A stretch of DNA of 64,000 nucleotides, taken from Owenia fusiformis (lineage: Eukaryota; Annelida; Polychaeta; Sabellida; Oweniidae). Below, piece by piece: positions 35,701 through 61,562 of the stretch. The position numbers and the translations under genes were made by a program. The DNA is taken from positions 36,151,375-36,215,374 of the forward strand of contig CAIIXF020000005.1 of NCBI GenBank assembly GCA_903813345.2. Reading direction: 5' to 3'. The stretch's first letter is position 1, and every line of letters begins with the position of its first letter. The notes below the pieces were generated by a model. It saw only the letters and a list, made by a program, of their open reading frames with translations, was not told the DNA's origin and ran no database searches.

Positions 35701-37369
35701 ATATGCATTTCAAATAAAGACCCACCAATATGTATTTCAAATATGTACCCACCGATATGTATTTCAAATATGTACCCACCAATATGTATTTCAAATATGT
35801 ACCCACCAATATGTATTTCAAATAAAGACCCATCAATATGTATTTCAAATATGTACCCACCGATATGTATTTCAAATATGTACCCACCAATATGTATTTC
35901 AAATATGTACCCACCAATATGTATTTCAAATAAAGACCCACCAATATGTATTTCAAATATGTACCCACCAATATGTATTTCAAATATGTACCCACCAATA
36001 TGTATTTCAAATATGCACCCACCGATGTAAGCATATTTTAACTTAAATTGTATGCATAAACTGCTATTGAATGACAGTTAATTAAAATGCATGGGCACAA
36101 ACATGTTTTTAAACAATTGATGAAATTAAAAAATGTCTTCTTTGATTGTCTGGCAGTATAATTCCTCTATATCTTTGGAACCCTTTGGATGAGATAAACT
36201 GCATACAACATAAGTAACAGACTCATTTACATTATCGGTTTATGTAAATCAATAGAGAGAAACACTTCAGATGAGGAATTTCTTTCGGTACTTTTAGACT
36301 GGGTTTTATTATGTCACCACCAGAAGATGTAACACATAATGTTATATCCCCCAACTTTTTTGTGACAGAGTCTGGCAATTGGCATTTGGAGTTCAGCTTT
36401 CAGTGTCTGTAACAAATGGAAGGTGGTGACATTTTTCATGTTAATTTATTAAGATTGAATTTATTTCATAATACATACTAAAGTTTCAATGCACTGTATT
36501 CCTGTATTTTTAGATACTAACAGACAGCCTAGTAAGCGAAGAAAGAGGAAGACAAGTAGTAATGCCGGTGTAAACAATTCAGGGTCTGGGCCACAATCAA
36601 AGAGGAAAAACTCACCAGGACCTCAGTTCAGCTCAGTTCCAGGGGTAGGTTGTGGTTTTAGAGGATTTGATATGTAAATAGGAAAATAGATGGCATTAGT
36701 AGTAATAATCAAAGCTATTCTGGTAGAAAATTGCTCACAGAATTTTATTCAAATGTGTCATAGAGAATTTTAGTCATTGATGGTAAATTATGCAAATCTT
36801 AATGATATTTTAGAGCTATATAAGGTAGTAAAGCCTCTTTCAAGGTGGTCTTTAATGGATGAAATTTGGATCTGTTTAGTGCATTTCACGATATGTGTAA
36901 TAACATATTGTTGTCGTCTTGTGCTGCTGGGTGTGCATGCTTGCGATATTACTATTTTTGTTCTCTTTATGCTTCAACAAACTTGACCAATAGCAGTATT
37001 GTATTTCACAAAACATGTAAATATCACATTAACATTATATATCACGTGATTCCTGTTTTTCGCTTTCAGGAAGTAATGGTTGTAGGAGAGCCCACTCTCA
37101 TGGGTGGCGAATTTGGAGACGAGGATGAACGATTAATCTCACGACTAGAAAATCAACAGTTTGAAACGAACCAGGAGGGTGGGGGGACTGAACAATCACC
37201 CAGCGCTGGTACGACGTTCCATAATAATTCCCCCTCCCTTGCCCACAGTCCCTGGAATCAGGATAAGAAGCCGCCCCCTCCCACATCAAATCCCACGAGT
37301 CAAGCACCACCGCCGCCAACGATCAGCTCTGCCGATGAAATAAAACAGGAATTGCCATCTAGCAATTAG
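23170..37369 (+). CDS. LDB: LIM domain-binding protein (LDB/CLIM/Chip), complete, 7 exons
   Basis: Coding exons are 23170-23706, 30573-30675, 31423-31595, 32955-33158, 33749-33872, 36514-36644 and 37070-37369. All introns are GT-AG and phases agree (0,1,0,0,1,0), giving 523 residues. Residues 1-141 are Met/Gly/Pro/Asn-rich. Residue 142 (D-P-F-Y) starts the strongly conserved core with R-R-H-T-P-Y, D-N-L-W-W-D-A-F and E-D-G-P-K-R-Y, the self-association domain. K-R-R-K-R-K at 388-393 is the nuclear signal. E-V-M-V-V-G-E-P-T-L-M-G-G-E-F-G at 425 onward is the LIM-interaction segment. LDB proteins are nuclear adaptors that dimerise and tether LIM-homeodomain and LMO factors, linking enhancers to promoters. 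The core is closest in feel to vertebrate LDB2. In-frame stops sit just before the ATG (23155-23160). Confidence 0.96.
23601..23630 (+). promoter_or_regulatory. Internal candidate 3' splice site within LDB exon 1
   Basis: A pyrimidine-rich run ending TTTTTCTCAATATTACAG lies inside the coding exon, directly before the codons for R-H-T-P-Y. It falls in phase 2 of the frame, matching the donor phase of the small exon at 9203-9264. The run codes for L/F/S/Q/Y residues conserved in LDB2, so conservation may be at protein level; use as a splice site is inferred. Confidence 0.45.
23707..23990 (+). repeat. Purine/G-run-rich degenerate tandem repeat after LDB exon 1
   Basis: Begins right after the donor. 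Units of about 25-30 bases resembling 'gggaaattagggagaaatcatggt' recur about eight times, giving more than 20 GGG runs on the coding strand. Such runs can form G-quadruplexes or bind hnRNP H/F-type factors next to a 5' splice site; that role is inference. Confidence 0.6.
23991..24176. mobile_element. CAGTAAAACCTGT-ended MITE copy in LDB intron 1
   Basis: The right end is the intact ACAGGTTTTACTGTA; the left end, TACAGTTAAAG, is weaker. The interior carries 'gtggaacacct' words in several spacings. Same family as 20962-21138 and 25847-26069. Confidence 0.55.
24177..24559. other. LDB intron 1, unassigned part
   Basis: AT-rich; no features seen. Confidence 0.4.
24560..25030. repeat. Degenerate short tandem repeat (AAGTGAACACCT words)
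   Basis: About 20 imperfect units of roughly 20 bases containing 'tatccaagtgaacacctt' or close variants. The core word also fills the interior of the CAGTAAAACCTGT elements nearby, so this array may have grown from such an element. Confidence 0.7.
25031..25570. other. LDB intron 1, unassigned part
   Basis: AT-rich; no features seen. Confidence 0.4.
25571..25659. repeat. Three perfect 30-base tandem repeats
   Basis: Units start at 25571, 25601 and 25631, each beginning ACAAGAGCTATGATTGAGTA. Near-identity shows recent expansion; copy number probably varies between individuals. Confidence 0.9.
25847..26069. mobile_element. CAGTAAAACCTGT-ended MITE copy in LDB intron 1
   Basis: The left end TACAATAAAACCTGT and the right end ACAGGTTTTACTGTA form a clear inverted pair bounded by TA. 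The interior has a CT microsatellite and 'agtgaacacc' words. Confidence 0.75.
26070..27884. other. LDB intron 1, unassigned part
   Basis: AT-rich sequence with no exon-like frame, RNA gene or repeat array recognised. Confidence 0.4.
27885..28440. repeat. Degenerate tandem repeat, about 45-base unit
   Basis: The phrase 'aatgaattggcatataggta' followed by 'tcacagatct' recurs about a dozen times with drift in length and sequence. A minus-strand frame through it (27904-28152) is repeat-derived, not a gene. Confidence 0.75.
28441..29175. other. LDB intron 1, unassigned part
   Basis: No features seen. Confidence 0.4.
29176..29388. mobile_element. 213 bp MITE (TACACTCCCC family), copy 2
   Basis: The left TACACTCCCCTCCATAAGTT and GGCAACTGGAAG are mirrored at the right by CTAGTTGCTACTTATG and GGGGGTGTA, ends bounded by TA. 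Length agrees with copy 1 at 17965-18176. A C-homopolymer has expanded inside the left part. Confidence 0.75.
29389..30572. other. LDB intron 1, 3' part
   Basis: A single intact CAGTAAAACCTGT end (29757-29771) marks another, probably decayed, member of that family; its right end is unclear. Otherwise unassigned. The acceptor before exon 2 reads TTGCTGATTCCAG. Confidence 0.45.
30573..30675 (+). CDS. LDB: LDB exon 2
   Basis: 103 bases coding E-S-D-N-L-W-W-D-A-F-A-T-E-F-F-E-D-D-A-T and on to E-D-G-P-K-R-Y, ending one base into a Thr codon before GTAAGT-type donor GTAAGT/TT. It is nearly identical to vertebrate LDB2 in this part of the self-association domain. Confidence 0.96.
31423..31595 (+). 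CDS. LDB: LDB exon 3
   Basis: 173 bases between TTTATTTTAG and GTAAGT. It codes I-G-R-T-L-I-P-R-Y-F-R-S-I-F-E-G-G-V-T-D, then L-K-H-P-K-E-S-F-H-N, and ends H-H-G-K-P-M-F-T-K. Core of the dimerisation domain. Confidence 0.96.
31596..32954. other. LDB intron 3
   Basis: Non-coding. An open frame at 31662-31913 matches nothing I know. It holds a decayed TATGTCACCACC-family element at 32283-32459. Confidence 0.6.
32283..32459. mobile_element. Decayed TATGTCACCACC-family element
   Basis: Starts with the end motif twice in close succession (TATGTCACCACATCAT then TATGTCACCACC), as the 15042 copy does in longer form. The right end is reduced to GGTACTAGTGACATTATGCC. Located in LDB intron 3. Confidence 0.5.
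32955..33158 (+). CDS. LDB: LDB exon 4
   Basis: 68 codons in phase 0 at both ends, between TTTTTTTTAG and GTGAGT. It includes V-V-T-E-G-R-L-I-L-E-F-T-F-D-D-L-M-R-I, R-Q-H-R-E-L-I-P-R-S and Q-L-S-K-N-I-T-R-Q-G-L-T-N-Y-T-L-N. The last part leads into the LDB/Chip conserved domain. Confidence 0.96.
33159..33748. other. LDB intron 4
   Basis: No features beyond the splice signals; the acceptor is TTTTATTCCAG. Confidence 0.6.
33749..33872 (+). CDS. LDB: LDB exon 5
   Basis: 124 bases coding L-C-V-I-L-E-P-M-Q-E-L-M-S-R-H-K, then S-P-R-D-C-L-K-T-T-L-F-Q-K-W-Q-R-M-V-A-P-P, the most conserved block of LDB proteins. It ends one base into a codon before GTACAAGT. Confidence 0.96.
33873..34036. other. 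LDB intron 5, start
   Basis: Short unique stretch before the satellite arrays. Confidence 0.5.
34037..34450. repeat. Satellite array A in LDB intron 5 (27-base units)
   Basis: Units of the type GGTAACACCTCAATGTCTTC followed by a seven-base variable part (for example aaatact, acaaagg). The 5' units are most diverged; the 3' units (34376-34440) are nearly identical. Because 27 is a multiple of three, frames stay open on both strands (34037-34453 plus, 34243-34437 minus); these are not genes. Confidence 0.9.
34490..34700. repeat. Satellite array B in LDB intron 5 (54-base higher-order unit)
   Basis: Alternating 27-base monomers, one with AGGGATAACACCTCAATG and one with AGTGGTAACATCTCAATG, each followed by TCTTCAAT. 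They give a 54-base dimer repeated nearly perfectly about four times. It is clearly derived from the array A monomer but with its own two-monomer period, showing recent re-amplification. Confidence 0.9.
34827..35516. repeat. Satellite array C in LDB intron 5 (29-base unit)
   Basis: About 23 units of GACTTGTAATGTTTACTGAT followed by GGTGTACTT, with variants (GGTTTATTT, AGTGTACTC, GGCGTACCG) that recur in a pattern, indicating amplification of multi-unit blocks. Unrelated in sequence to arrays A, B and D. Confidence 0.92.
35650..36027. repeat. Satellite array D in LDB intron 5 (27-base unit, 108-base higher order)
   Basis: Units of CAATATGTATTTCAAATATG plus TACCCAC, fourteen copies. Every fourth unit carries AAAGACCCA in place of ATGTACCCA, giving a 108-base higher-order period. 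All frames are open on both strands (for example repeated Y-P-P-I-C-I-S-N-M), a by-product of the 27-base period. Confidence 0.93.
36028..36513. other. LDB intron 5, 3' end
   Basis: Unique AT-rich DNA plus the element at 36310-36446; the acceptor before exon 6 is CTGTATTTTTAG. Confidence 0.6.
36310..36446. mobile_element. TATGTCACCACC-family element in LDB intron 5
   Basis: Left TATGTCACCACCAGAAG and right AGGTGGTGACATTTTTCATG are inverted at their tips. The middle carries 'tctgtaacaaatgg', as in the 11049 copy. About 137 bp. Confidence 0.75.
36514..36644 (+). CDS. LDB: LDB exon 6: nuclear localisation segment
   Basis: 131 bases coding D-T-N-R-Q-P-S-K-R-R-K-R-K-T-S-S, then a Ser/Asn/Gly-rich linker with a second basic patch (S-K-R-K-N) and S-S-V-P-G, before donor GTAGGT. 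Vertebrate LDB1 and LDB2 have the same K-R-R-K-R-K nuclear signal and a Ser-rich linker here. Confidence 0.95.
37070..37369 (+). CDS. LDB: LDB exon 7: LIM-interaction domain and C-terminus
   Basis: 99 codons and TAG. It opens E-V-M-V-V-G-E-P-T-L-M-G-G-E-F-G, then D-E-D-E-R-L-I-S-R-L-E-N, the segment that lies along tandem LIM domains. It is followed by N-N-S-P-S-L-A-H-S-P-W-N and a Pro/Ser-rich tail ending P-S-S-N. The acceptor is TTTCGCTTTCAG. Confidence 0.96.
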   Translation, partial: EVMVVGEPTLMGGEFGDEDERLISRLENQQFETNQEGGGTEQSPSAGTTFHNNSPSLAHSPWNQDKKPPPPTSNPTSQAPPPPTISSADEIKQELPSSN

Positions 37370-37886
37370 CGACATCTATACCACAATTAGCACACTATGT
37401 AGAGTCTATTCCAACAATTTGCCTTATAACATTCATTTAATTTTACCAGATTCGCCGAGTTCTATATCTCATTAATGTAGAAGTTTCTCGAATGCCTCAG
37501 ACTATGAATAGATTACTGAGGAATATTCAATAAAACCCCTGATATTGCACTCTATGCATCTATTGCATTTTACCCCTAAAAACACATCAAGATTATTTTA
37601 CTCTAAAATGTCACTTTGTCAAACTGTAATAGTGTAACAGATTCTGAATTAATGTGAAAAGTCATACATTATGCTTGAGTCACTTTAAAGCATTAAAACA
37701 TGTATTAGATGTAACATATTGTTACATAGAATATGAGAATGATGTTACACATAGAATTTGAAAAAGATGTAAAATGGACATGGAACATTGAATCGGTGTA
37801 ACATATGAAATGATTTTGTTCGAAATAAGTGGATCATATTGACTTATATATTGGCAATATACTTTTCTCATTATACAAGACTTGTA

Positions 37887-38055
37887 TATAGTAAAATCTG
37901 TCTAAGTGGAACACCTGTGGTGCCTCTAAAAAGTATTCCACTTGGGAGGTGTACCACTTATAGATTGGGCCATTTGGTCTCTTGACTCCGAAGAGTGTTC
38001 CTTTAACAGAGGTGTTCCACTTGTAGAGGTGTTCCACTTCACAAGTTTCAATTTA
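37887..38055. mobile_element. CAGTAAAACCTGT-family element in probable LDB 3' UTR
   Basis: Left end TATAGTAAAATCTGT, right end decayed ('cacaagtttcaattta'). The interior is made of 'gtggaacacct' and its complement 'aggtgttccac', so the transcript could fold back on itself. Confidence 0.55.
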
Positions 38056-39081
38056 CTTGGATATTTAATGAGAGTACTCTGATTAACTGGCTAGATCTGC
38101 GTAGTGTGTCTAATTGTGCAGAATACAATTGTAACACAACATCAGGATCTGAGAGCACAAACAAATCTTGTTACTCAAATATTTATTTTAACTCATTTGA
38201 GTGGCATTTTATTTTTAACTGCATGTATTGTCCTACATGTTATTCATGTTTTGATATTCTTTGACCACAGGGCTAAATACTGAAAATCAGTGAATATTTT
38301 TCTTGTGTCTCTTGATATGACCCGTAGTGGTCCTTCGGAGATTGTCCATTGAATTTTTTGGTGCATAGGTTCTATTGACTTTACCTGTCTTGATAAAATG
38401 TATTTTGAAAAGATTTCTCAATTCTACTTTTTGACTAAAATGTAATGTAATTGATGCACTGGGCATTGTATGGACCTGCATAACATGGCAACTGGTTAAT
38501 TATCCAATAGACCAAAATAGCTCATTATTTATAAGGCTATCTGCTCTTGGGTATTTTTTCATAAGGAGTGTACCTTTGTAGTTCAGGGGGGTATATTTTC
38601 TCAATTTTTAAAGAATCAAATAACCCAAGAGCTAGTGCACTCTTGGCTTTATTTAAATTGAAATTGAATTTAATTTAATTGAAACACAAAGTCATGTGTC
38701 GCTGTATTTAAAATTAAAAATATAAAAAATATATATGTAAAAATCGAGAGTTATGAGTGTATGATAAGATGGGTATTTATACATAATATACAACTCTATT
38801 ATATGTAATTGTATTCTGTAATATTATTGTAATGTAGACCATTGTTTATATGTTATGTTTAGTATACAATGATTATTTAACTGTAGATAGAATAAATACA
38901 TGAATCCATTCATAATTTTACAATTATCATTAATATTTATAAAAAATTGTTATTTTCAAACATAGATAAATTCTTCTGATTTTTGCCAAAGTTTCACATT
39001 TGAATTAGGAACAAATCCAGAAATTATAAGTAATTATGTTAAAGAATCCTTTCATTAGAACACCTAGTTTGTACATTTGAA

Positions 39082-39299
39082 ATTAAAGGGGTACTGTCTG
39101 TAATAGTAAGTAGTGCTATTGATTTTGGTTTGAACAATTTCTACAGATCTGATTTTGAGAACCTGTAATAAAGTTTTGAGAATATTTTTGACACTAAAAA
39201 TGTTCCCTCACATCTCATTCTGTTTATTTTATTAGTTTCAGCCAAGGTATCTCATGGATTGTGATTTTGAATGAAACAAAGACAGTGCTCCTTTAATTA
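39082..39299. mobile_element. MITE-like inverted repeat in probable LDB 3' UTR
   Basis: AATTAAAGGGGTACTGTCTG at the left is mirrored by GACAGTGCTCCTTTAATT at the right, about 218 bp overall. Its inner part contains an AATAAA at 39167. Confidence 0.6.
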
Positions 39300-39417
39300 A
39301 AGAAGTTTAGAAGTAAAGTTCTGTTGTTCTATACTCATTGTTAATTTTTCCATGAACAATAAGTTGTATTTTAAGAATATTGTTTATTTTGTTTTCATGT
39401 TTTGTATATCACACAAT

Positions 39418-39423
39418 AATAAA
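39418..39423 (+). terminator. Candidate LDB polyadenylation signal
   Basis: AATAAA followed about 30 bases on by TTGTGTCATGTTTGAATTATG, a GU-rich stretch. Best of several candidates, chosen by context only. Confidence 0.35.
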
Positions 39424-39954
39424 TTACTATTTATTCATGTACATTTAGATTGTGTCATGTTTGAATTATGTTGATGGCCCAGTGAGTGATTTCAAGAGTT
39501 CACAAAAGACAAAAAAGAAACAATTTGACGCAATTCTGAAATATTACTTGCCCATTATATATATTTTTTTTAAATATTTTACTTGTGTGTTGCATTTTTC
39601 TTTTTGTACATGTTCCATTTTTCCAAAATAGTCTGATTGGTTATGGATTATTTCAAACATTTTCCACTTATCCGATCATCAAAGAATTCCAATTCTGTAA
39701 AATTTGAAAGACTTGATAGAGGGGGAAATTTATTTTGAAAATTATCTACACACTAGATGTAAACACATGAAATACGTCACTCAAGGAGTCAATTGAACAC
39801 AATACAAAACTTTTTTTGTGCAAATACTAAGCCAAGAAAAAATACCCATGCAGGTGTTTTTATTAAATTATAGATGGCATATTGATGGCAAAGTGGCAGT
39901 ATGAATGACCATTATTTTCGGCATCTGGTGTTGGAAATGATAAATTTTGGATAG

Positions 39955-40349
39955 AAAGGACGATTCTCGGTTTGGAGAACAGTCTCCTGGGCTAATAATT
40001 TTTTTCATGAAAAATATAGAAATATTACCCAAATTAAACTATGAATATTCAAAAGAGGACATTTAAATCTACAAGATGTAAAGATAACAAATTGGTCTGA
40101 AGCAGGGATAATGCTCAAATAGACCGATTCAATATAAATACAAGTCTCGATTCGGGGAAAGAAGTCCATCAGTGTACTGAGCAAATATTTGTTTGCGAAA
40201 AATCTAGAAATATTACCCAAATTAAATTATGACTATTCAAAAGAAGACATTCAAATCTTTATTATGTAAAAAAATCAAATTTGTCCGAAGCAGGGATAAT
40301 GCTCATTTAGATTGATGAACTTCGTTCTCCAAACCGAGAATCGTCCTTT
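39955..40349. mobile_element. 395 bp inverted-repeat element with tandem dimer interior, copy 2
   Basis: The same 26-base perfect terminal inverted repeats and two-unit interior as 5216-5608, with few differences between copies. It lies between the two candidate gene ends. No clear target duplication remains here. Confidence 0.85.
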
Positions 40350-41756
40350 GAAAGATTAGAGAATTTTTTTATTTGTCACTGTAAGCTGCTATGTGACCCG
40401 TTTGAGGTGGTTGCATAGCCTCTTTTTAACATTTAGATATATTTCGTTGAAAAGTCAAGAAGTTGTATGGGATTTCCCAAGTGTGTATTGAGGACAAAAA
40501 TATGGAATCGAGCAAATATAACTACACACTGTGGCTATAGATGGCAATAGTACAGTATTATAAAATGCCAAATCATTTATGACTTTCTAAACATGGTACA
40601 TATAGATGGTGAAATTGCCACTACCACAAACTTACTGGTACATAAACTGGTGCCATAAACTTACTGGTACATGGTAGAGAGGTCCCGTTTGGCACATGGG
40701 CCTTTTACGATTATTTTAGAAAATCGAGGAACCCTGTTAAAATTTGTAACACAATAATGGTGATAATTTGGAAGGAAAAATATCATAAGTATGATTTCAT
40801 GAGTGGCATCATTATATCTATCATTTCCTTTGTGAATTTAGGACGATCCTAATAATATCTTCTCTTCAATATGGCTGCTATTTGAAAGATTCTACAGCAG
40901 CAGGTTTTGGAAAAAGTATGATCTAGCAATGCATTCTCAACTAGTGCTTCGGAGGATACAAGGTTTTGACAAATCATTTATATATGTAGTAAAACATATT
41001 TAATTTGAAGTAAGAAATATCATTCAATGCGCAACAAAGAGCAGGTCATAAAGACATTACAGGTATATTCATACTTTGAAAAATATCAACATAAGTGTTG
41101 ATTAATTAGGCGAGAAGTCAAAGTTCATGTTAGCCATAAAAATCAAAACTTCTTAAAAGCTATATTCAAGAAAAGGGCAATATTTAAAAAAATAATCTTA
41201 TAGTAATGATAAACTGTTTTATCGTATGTGTGATATTTTGGGTATTAAAGTAATAGAGGGACTCTTTAGAAGTCAATTTCTTTGTTTTATCAGATGGAGA
41301 TCGATAGAGGCGCTATCTTGAATCTACTTTTGATTTGACGAGAGTGCCACGCCTCAAAGAGATGAGATTCAAGGTTACAAAAATATTTTGCTCACCGGTA
41401 GTTTAGACGGTTATCATACTAAGTTTATTAATTCCAGGTTTTATTCTGTGTAATGCAACAAATGGACTATAATTTATTATTGGGGGCTTTGGCAGGGGTC
41501 AATTCAAAATATTTGATTGGTTTGTAAAGAGGCTATTTTTACTGTTCAGTGCTCACAAATACTGAGAAATAAGCCAATATTGTAATTCTGATCCTTAACA
41601 CAATATGTTTTAACTTAATTTAATATATTTTAATTATTGAGGATTAAAATTACAGACATTTCACTTAAAGGTAGACTTGGACCTTCAACATGTGCATGGG
41701 GGCTTGCATACAAAAAATTGTAAAAAAGAACACAAGATAACAAATCTCTTTAATAT
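40350..41756. other. Intergenic DNA between LDB and COE/EBF 3' ends
   Basis: AT-rich; no gene or repeat recognised. Confidence 0.4.
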
Positions 41757-41762
41757 TTTATT
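41757..41762 (-). terminator. Candidate COE/EBF polyadenylation signal
   Basis: On the minus strand this reads AATAAA, followed by a U/GU-rich stretch (TTGTGTTCTTTTTTAC). It would give a 3' UTR of about 3.1 kb. Chosen by context; closer signals may be used. Confidence 0.3.
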
Positions 41763-44700
41763 TCCGTACATTTTGAGAAAAAGTATGTAAATACATAATA
41801 TATTTTATAAATGTACATCTTTAATGTTGAACAGGAAAATACTATTACATATTGTGTTAATAAAAGTCTGAAATATGTACAACACACTGGTCGTTTAAAA
41901 TCTACTACATGTTCATTATATTCAAACATTACGTTACAGTAACACCTGTTTATGTTGAACACCAAGAGCAATTCTGGATTATTCCATAATTCTCATGTTG
42001 ATAATCTGTGTTCACCTAAGGTTTTAATGTATTATCTTTAAGTATTAGGTCCTATAAAGTAATAGAGGTTGACTTGAAAATTTACGAATGAGCCCTGTTT
42101 TGAAGATTTCGGCCCACTTTTTCATTAAAAATCAAGACCATTTTTGCTTCAAAACTAAGGGCCCATCTTGTAAATGATGCCTAAATAAGGCCCATTTTTA
42201 AGTCCAAAATGAAAAACCCCAGACCCACCAGTGAATAAAACTTAGTCTAGTACACAGAATCAGAAGAGATTCTGGCCAACCTGGCCCATTCCCTGAAACT
42301 GTGCAATAGACTAAATATGAATATGATTTAGAATTCTAATATTAAATCTAGCACCAATGTTTGAGATTAGAAAACATTAAACATTATTAAACGAAAATGA
42401 AAAATCTCATAATTTCTGTACTATACAAGAAGTAATTAAAACAGCTTTCCTAATTACTTTATAACTATATTAAAGTACATGGACATCAACATTTTTAAAA
42501 TCATTTGTGATTATCTTTATTTCTGCTTTAGAAAAAGTGACTTTTTATTGATTTCATTATTATTAATTGTATAAATACTATGTACAACGAGACAAACAGA
42601 CACCAAAATAAGACTGAAAAATAATATTTCTATTTAGTACCCAGTCTCTTATAATGATGTAAGCTTTTATTACGAAATGACAAGATTAAAGATATTTCTG
42701 TTTAATATAAGGACTTGTTACTAAAAGTCACTAAATACTAAACATGGTTACCCAAATAAGATAATAAATACAATATATACAAATAAATTAGCATTGCTAT
42801 ACAAAAATAATAGAATTTGCTAAAATGTTTACTGGTTTTAAATGATTTTGCCATTTCTGGTCTTTGTTTAAGCCAAATGTATTATATGAAGGGGGGGGGT
42901 CTATTGAAGTTAGGGATAAGGTACAAACATTTCAGGGACCTGACCCTCTCCTCACCCCCCCCCTCCCCTATATTTTTAACTGTCACTCTGGTATGCTTAT
43001 GCCCCCCCTCCCCAAATGTTGTTATAGTGCCACATTTCTTGAGTTACATTTTCAAATTCTTGTTTTTTCAAAAATTCCTTGCTTGTAGCACTCTATTTAG
43101 GCTTCCAACACAATCATTGTGATATTTTAATATATGGTGTTATAATCAATGATGTTAGGTTACTATGGTAATTGAACAATCGAAGTGGTTGTCATGGTTA
43201 GCTTGAAGAAAAAGTAAATTACAAGCAAAACTGTTAATACACAAATCACCATCCCAACAATATAGAGCCATTTGACTGAAATAGTCCCAAGACTATGAAA
43301 TATTAAATAGTCCCAAGAACAAGCGCAAAATTGAAAATGAGCTGGAAATACAAAGTTTGGAGACACTCAGCCCATAGAATACTAGAAGTATAGTCTCAAA
43401 TACTCAGAACTTGAAATTCGACTGTTACAGTTAAAAGATAGTTAAAGAGTTATATATTTAATGGAAAATAAATTGTATAGACTAGGATATGATGTACAGT
43501 ATGTTAAAATCTTAAATATTATGATAATAAAATTATGATTTGATTACTACCCTTTTAGAGCAGTTCTCAAAAAATGTCATGGTAGCCATAAAAATTTAAC
43601 AGAAAATTAACACTTTCCGCAGAGTAAACATAACTGATACAACTTTTTCTGAGTTTCAGAAATTCACATAGAACAAAACAAACAAACAGACATTAAGTTA
43701 TAATATACAGAATAGTACTCATATTTACATGATATTTTTTCATAGTATTGATATTATAAACATAGCAACATTGTGTAAAAATATGTTTTATGAAATATTT
43801 TTTTTGTAATACGTAGATCTAAAATACCACAAGATCTGAATTTTTAATGGAATTACAAACCAGTTTTAAGTTTACAACTGATATCACTTCAAAAGTTCTC
43901 AAGAACAAATTGTGTAGTTTATATTGGTATAATTTTCTATTTTGATCTGGATATATGTTTTATAGGTGTTTGATTCACAATGTTGCATTTAAACCCTGCA
44001 TTCCGCTATATTTGGAAGATATCGGTGCACTTAACATATAGATTGCATTATATGGCTATATCCAGTGTTACATTCATAGACACTACATGTAAATGCAAAA
44101 TAAGTTCCAAAGTTCACACACACTTTTTGAATATTTATTCTCAGAAAAAATTTTGATATGAAAAAGGGTGATCAATATGACACACCAGCCGAAAGACCCA
44201 AAGCCAAGAAGTTTTTGGATTGGCTAATTATTCAGTTTGTGTAGGAAAATAACATGGCAACTGGTCTATGATTTAATTTTGACAAGTTGGCCTGATATCC
44301 TTATTAAGCACCCTGGTTTCAAGAGTAACCTTCACTATCTCTTTAATTCTATGATAAATTAAATTAATTATTTATGATAATAAATCATATTTGTGAATCT
44401 GCTATTTACTTGTCACTTGCAGAAGTGTGTAAAGATTGCTAGTATTTCCCCAAGCTATGACTAGGGATACATAATATGGGCAAGAACCAAATATGGACAT
44501 AGCTTTTCATGCTTCGTGTCAAGATGCACGAACATTTTTTCTAAATCTCATATTGTCTTTAATATGAGAAAGGTTTGCATATTTATAATAACGTTAGTGT
44601 AGAAAATTGACATAATCTGATTGAAAAATATTTACAATATAATATACATATTTACTGACTAGTTCGTCAATTCCCGTCTGCTCTTTTCCATGAGCAACCA

Positions 44701-44892
44701 CATATTGCGAGTCATGAGCCACCTCATGTTATTTTTGCACAAAATGATGATATTGCACTGTGTTTATGTACAATGGTATCTGACTTAGAACTAATTTGAC
44801 TAATATCATGAAAAAGTGTCCAACAATGTTCGAACATGATATGATATGCAATGAAAATCTGAGTAGATTTGTGTGCAGTCGTCCACTTAGTG
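41763..44892 (-). other. Probable COE/EBF 3' UTR
   Basis: Long AT-rich stretch with no exon-like frame after the last COE stop codon. Plus-strand open frames around 42817-43122 run through C-rich tracts and resemble nothing. Extent is inferred. Confidence 0.35.

Positions 44893-61562
<16,670 letters not shown>

Larger units (their letters stand above)
37370..39440 (+). other. Probable LDB 3' UTR
   Basis: No coding content. Potential AATAAA signals occur at 37529, 38891, 39167 and 39418. The last is followed by a GU-rich stretch and looks most like a terminal signal. Two MITE-like insertions lie inside (37887-38055 and 39082-39299). Extent is inferred. Confidence 0.45.

Noticed and set aside
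35594-36046. 150-codon plus-strand and 127-codon minus-strand frames
   Set aside because: Same cause: satellite D is open in several frames on both strands.
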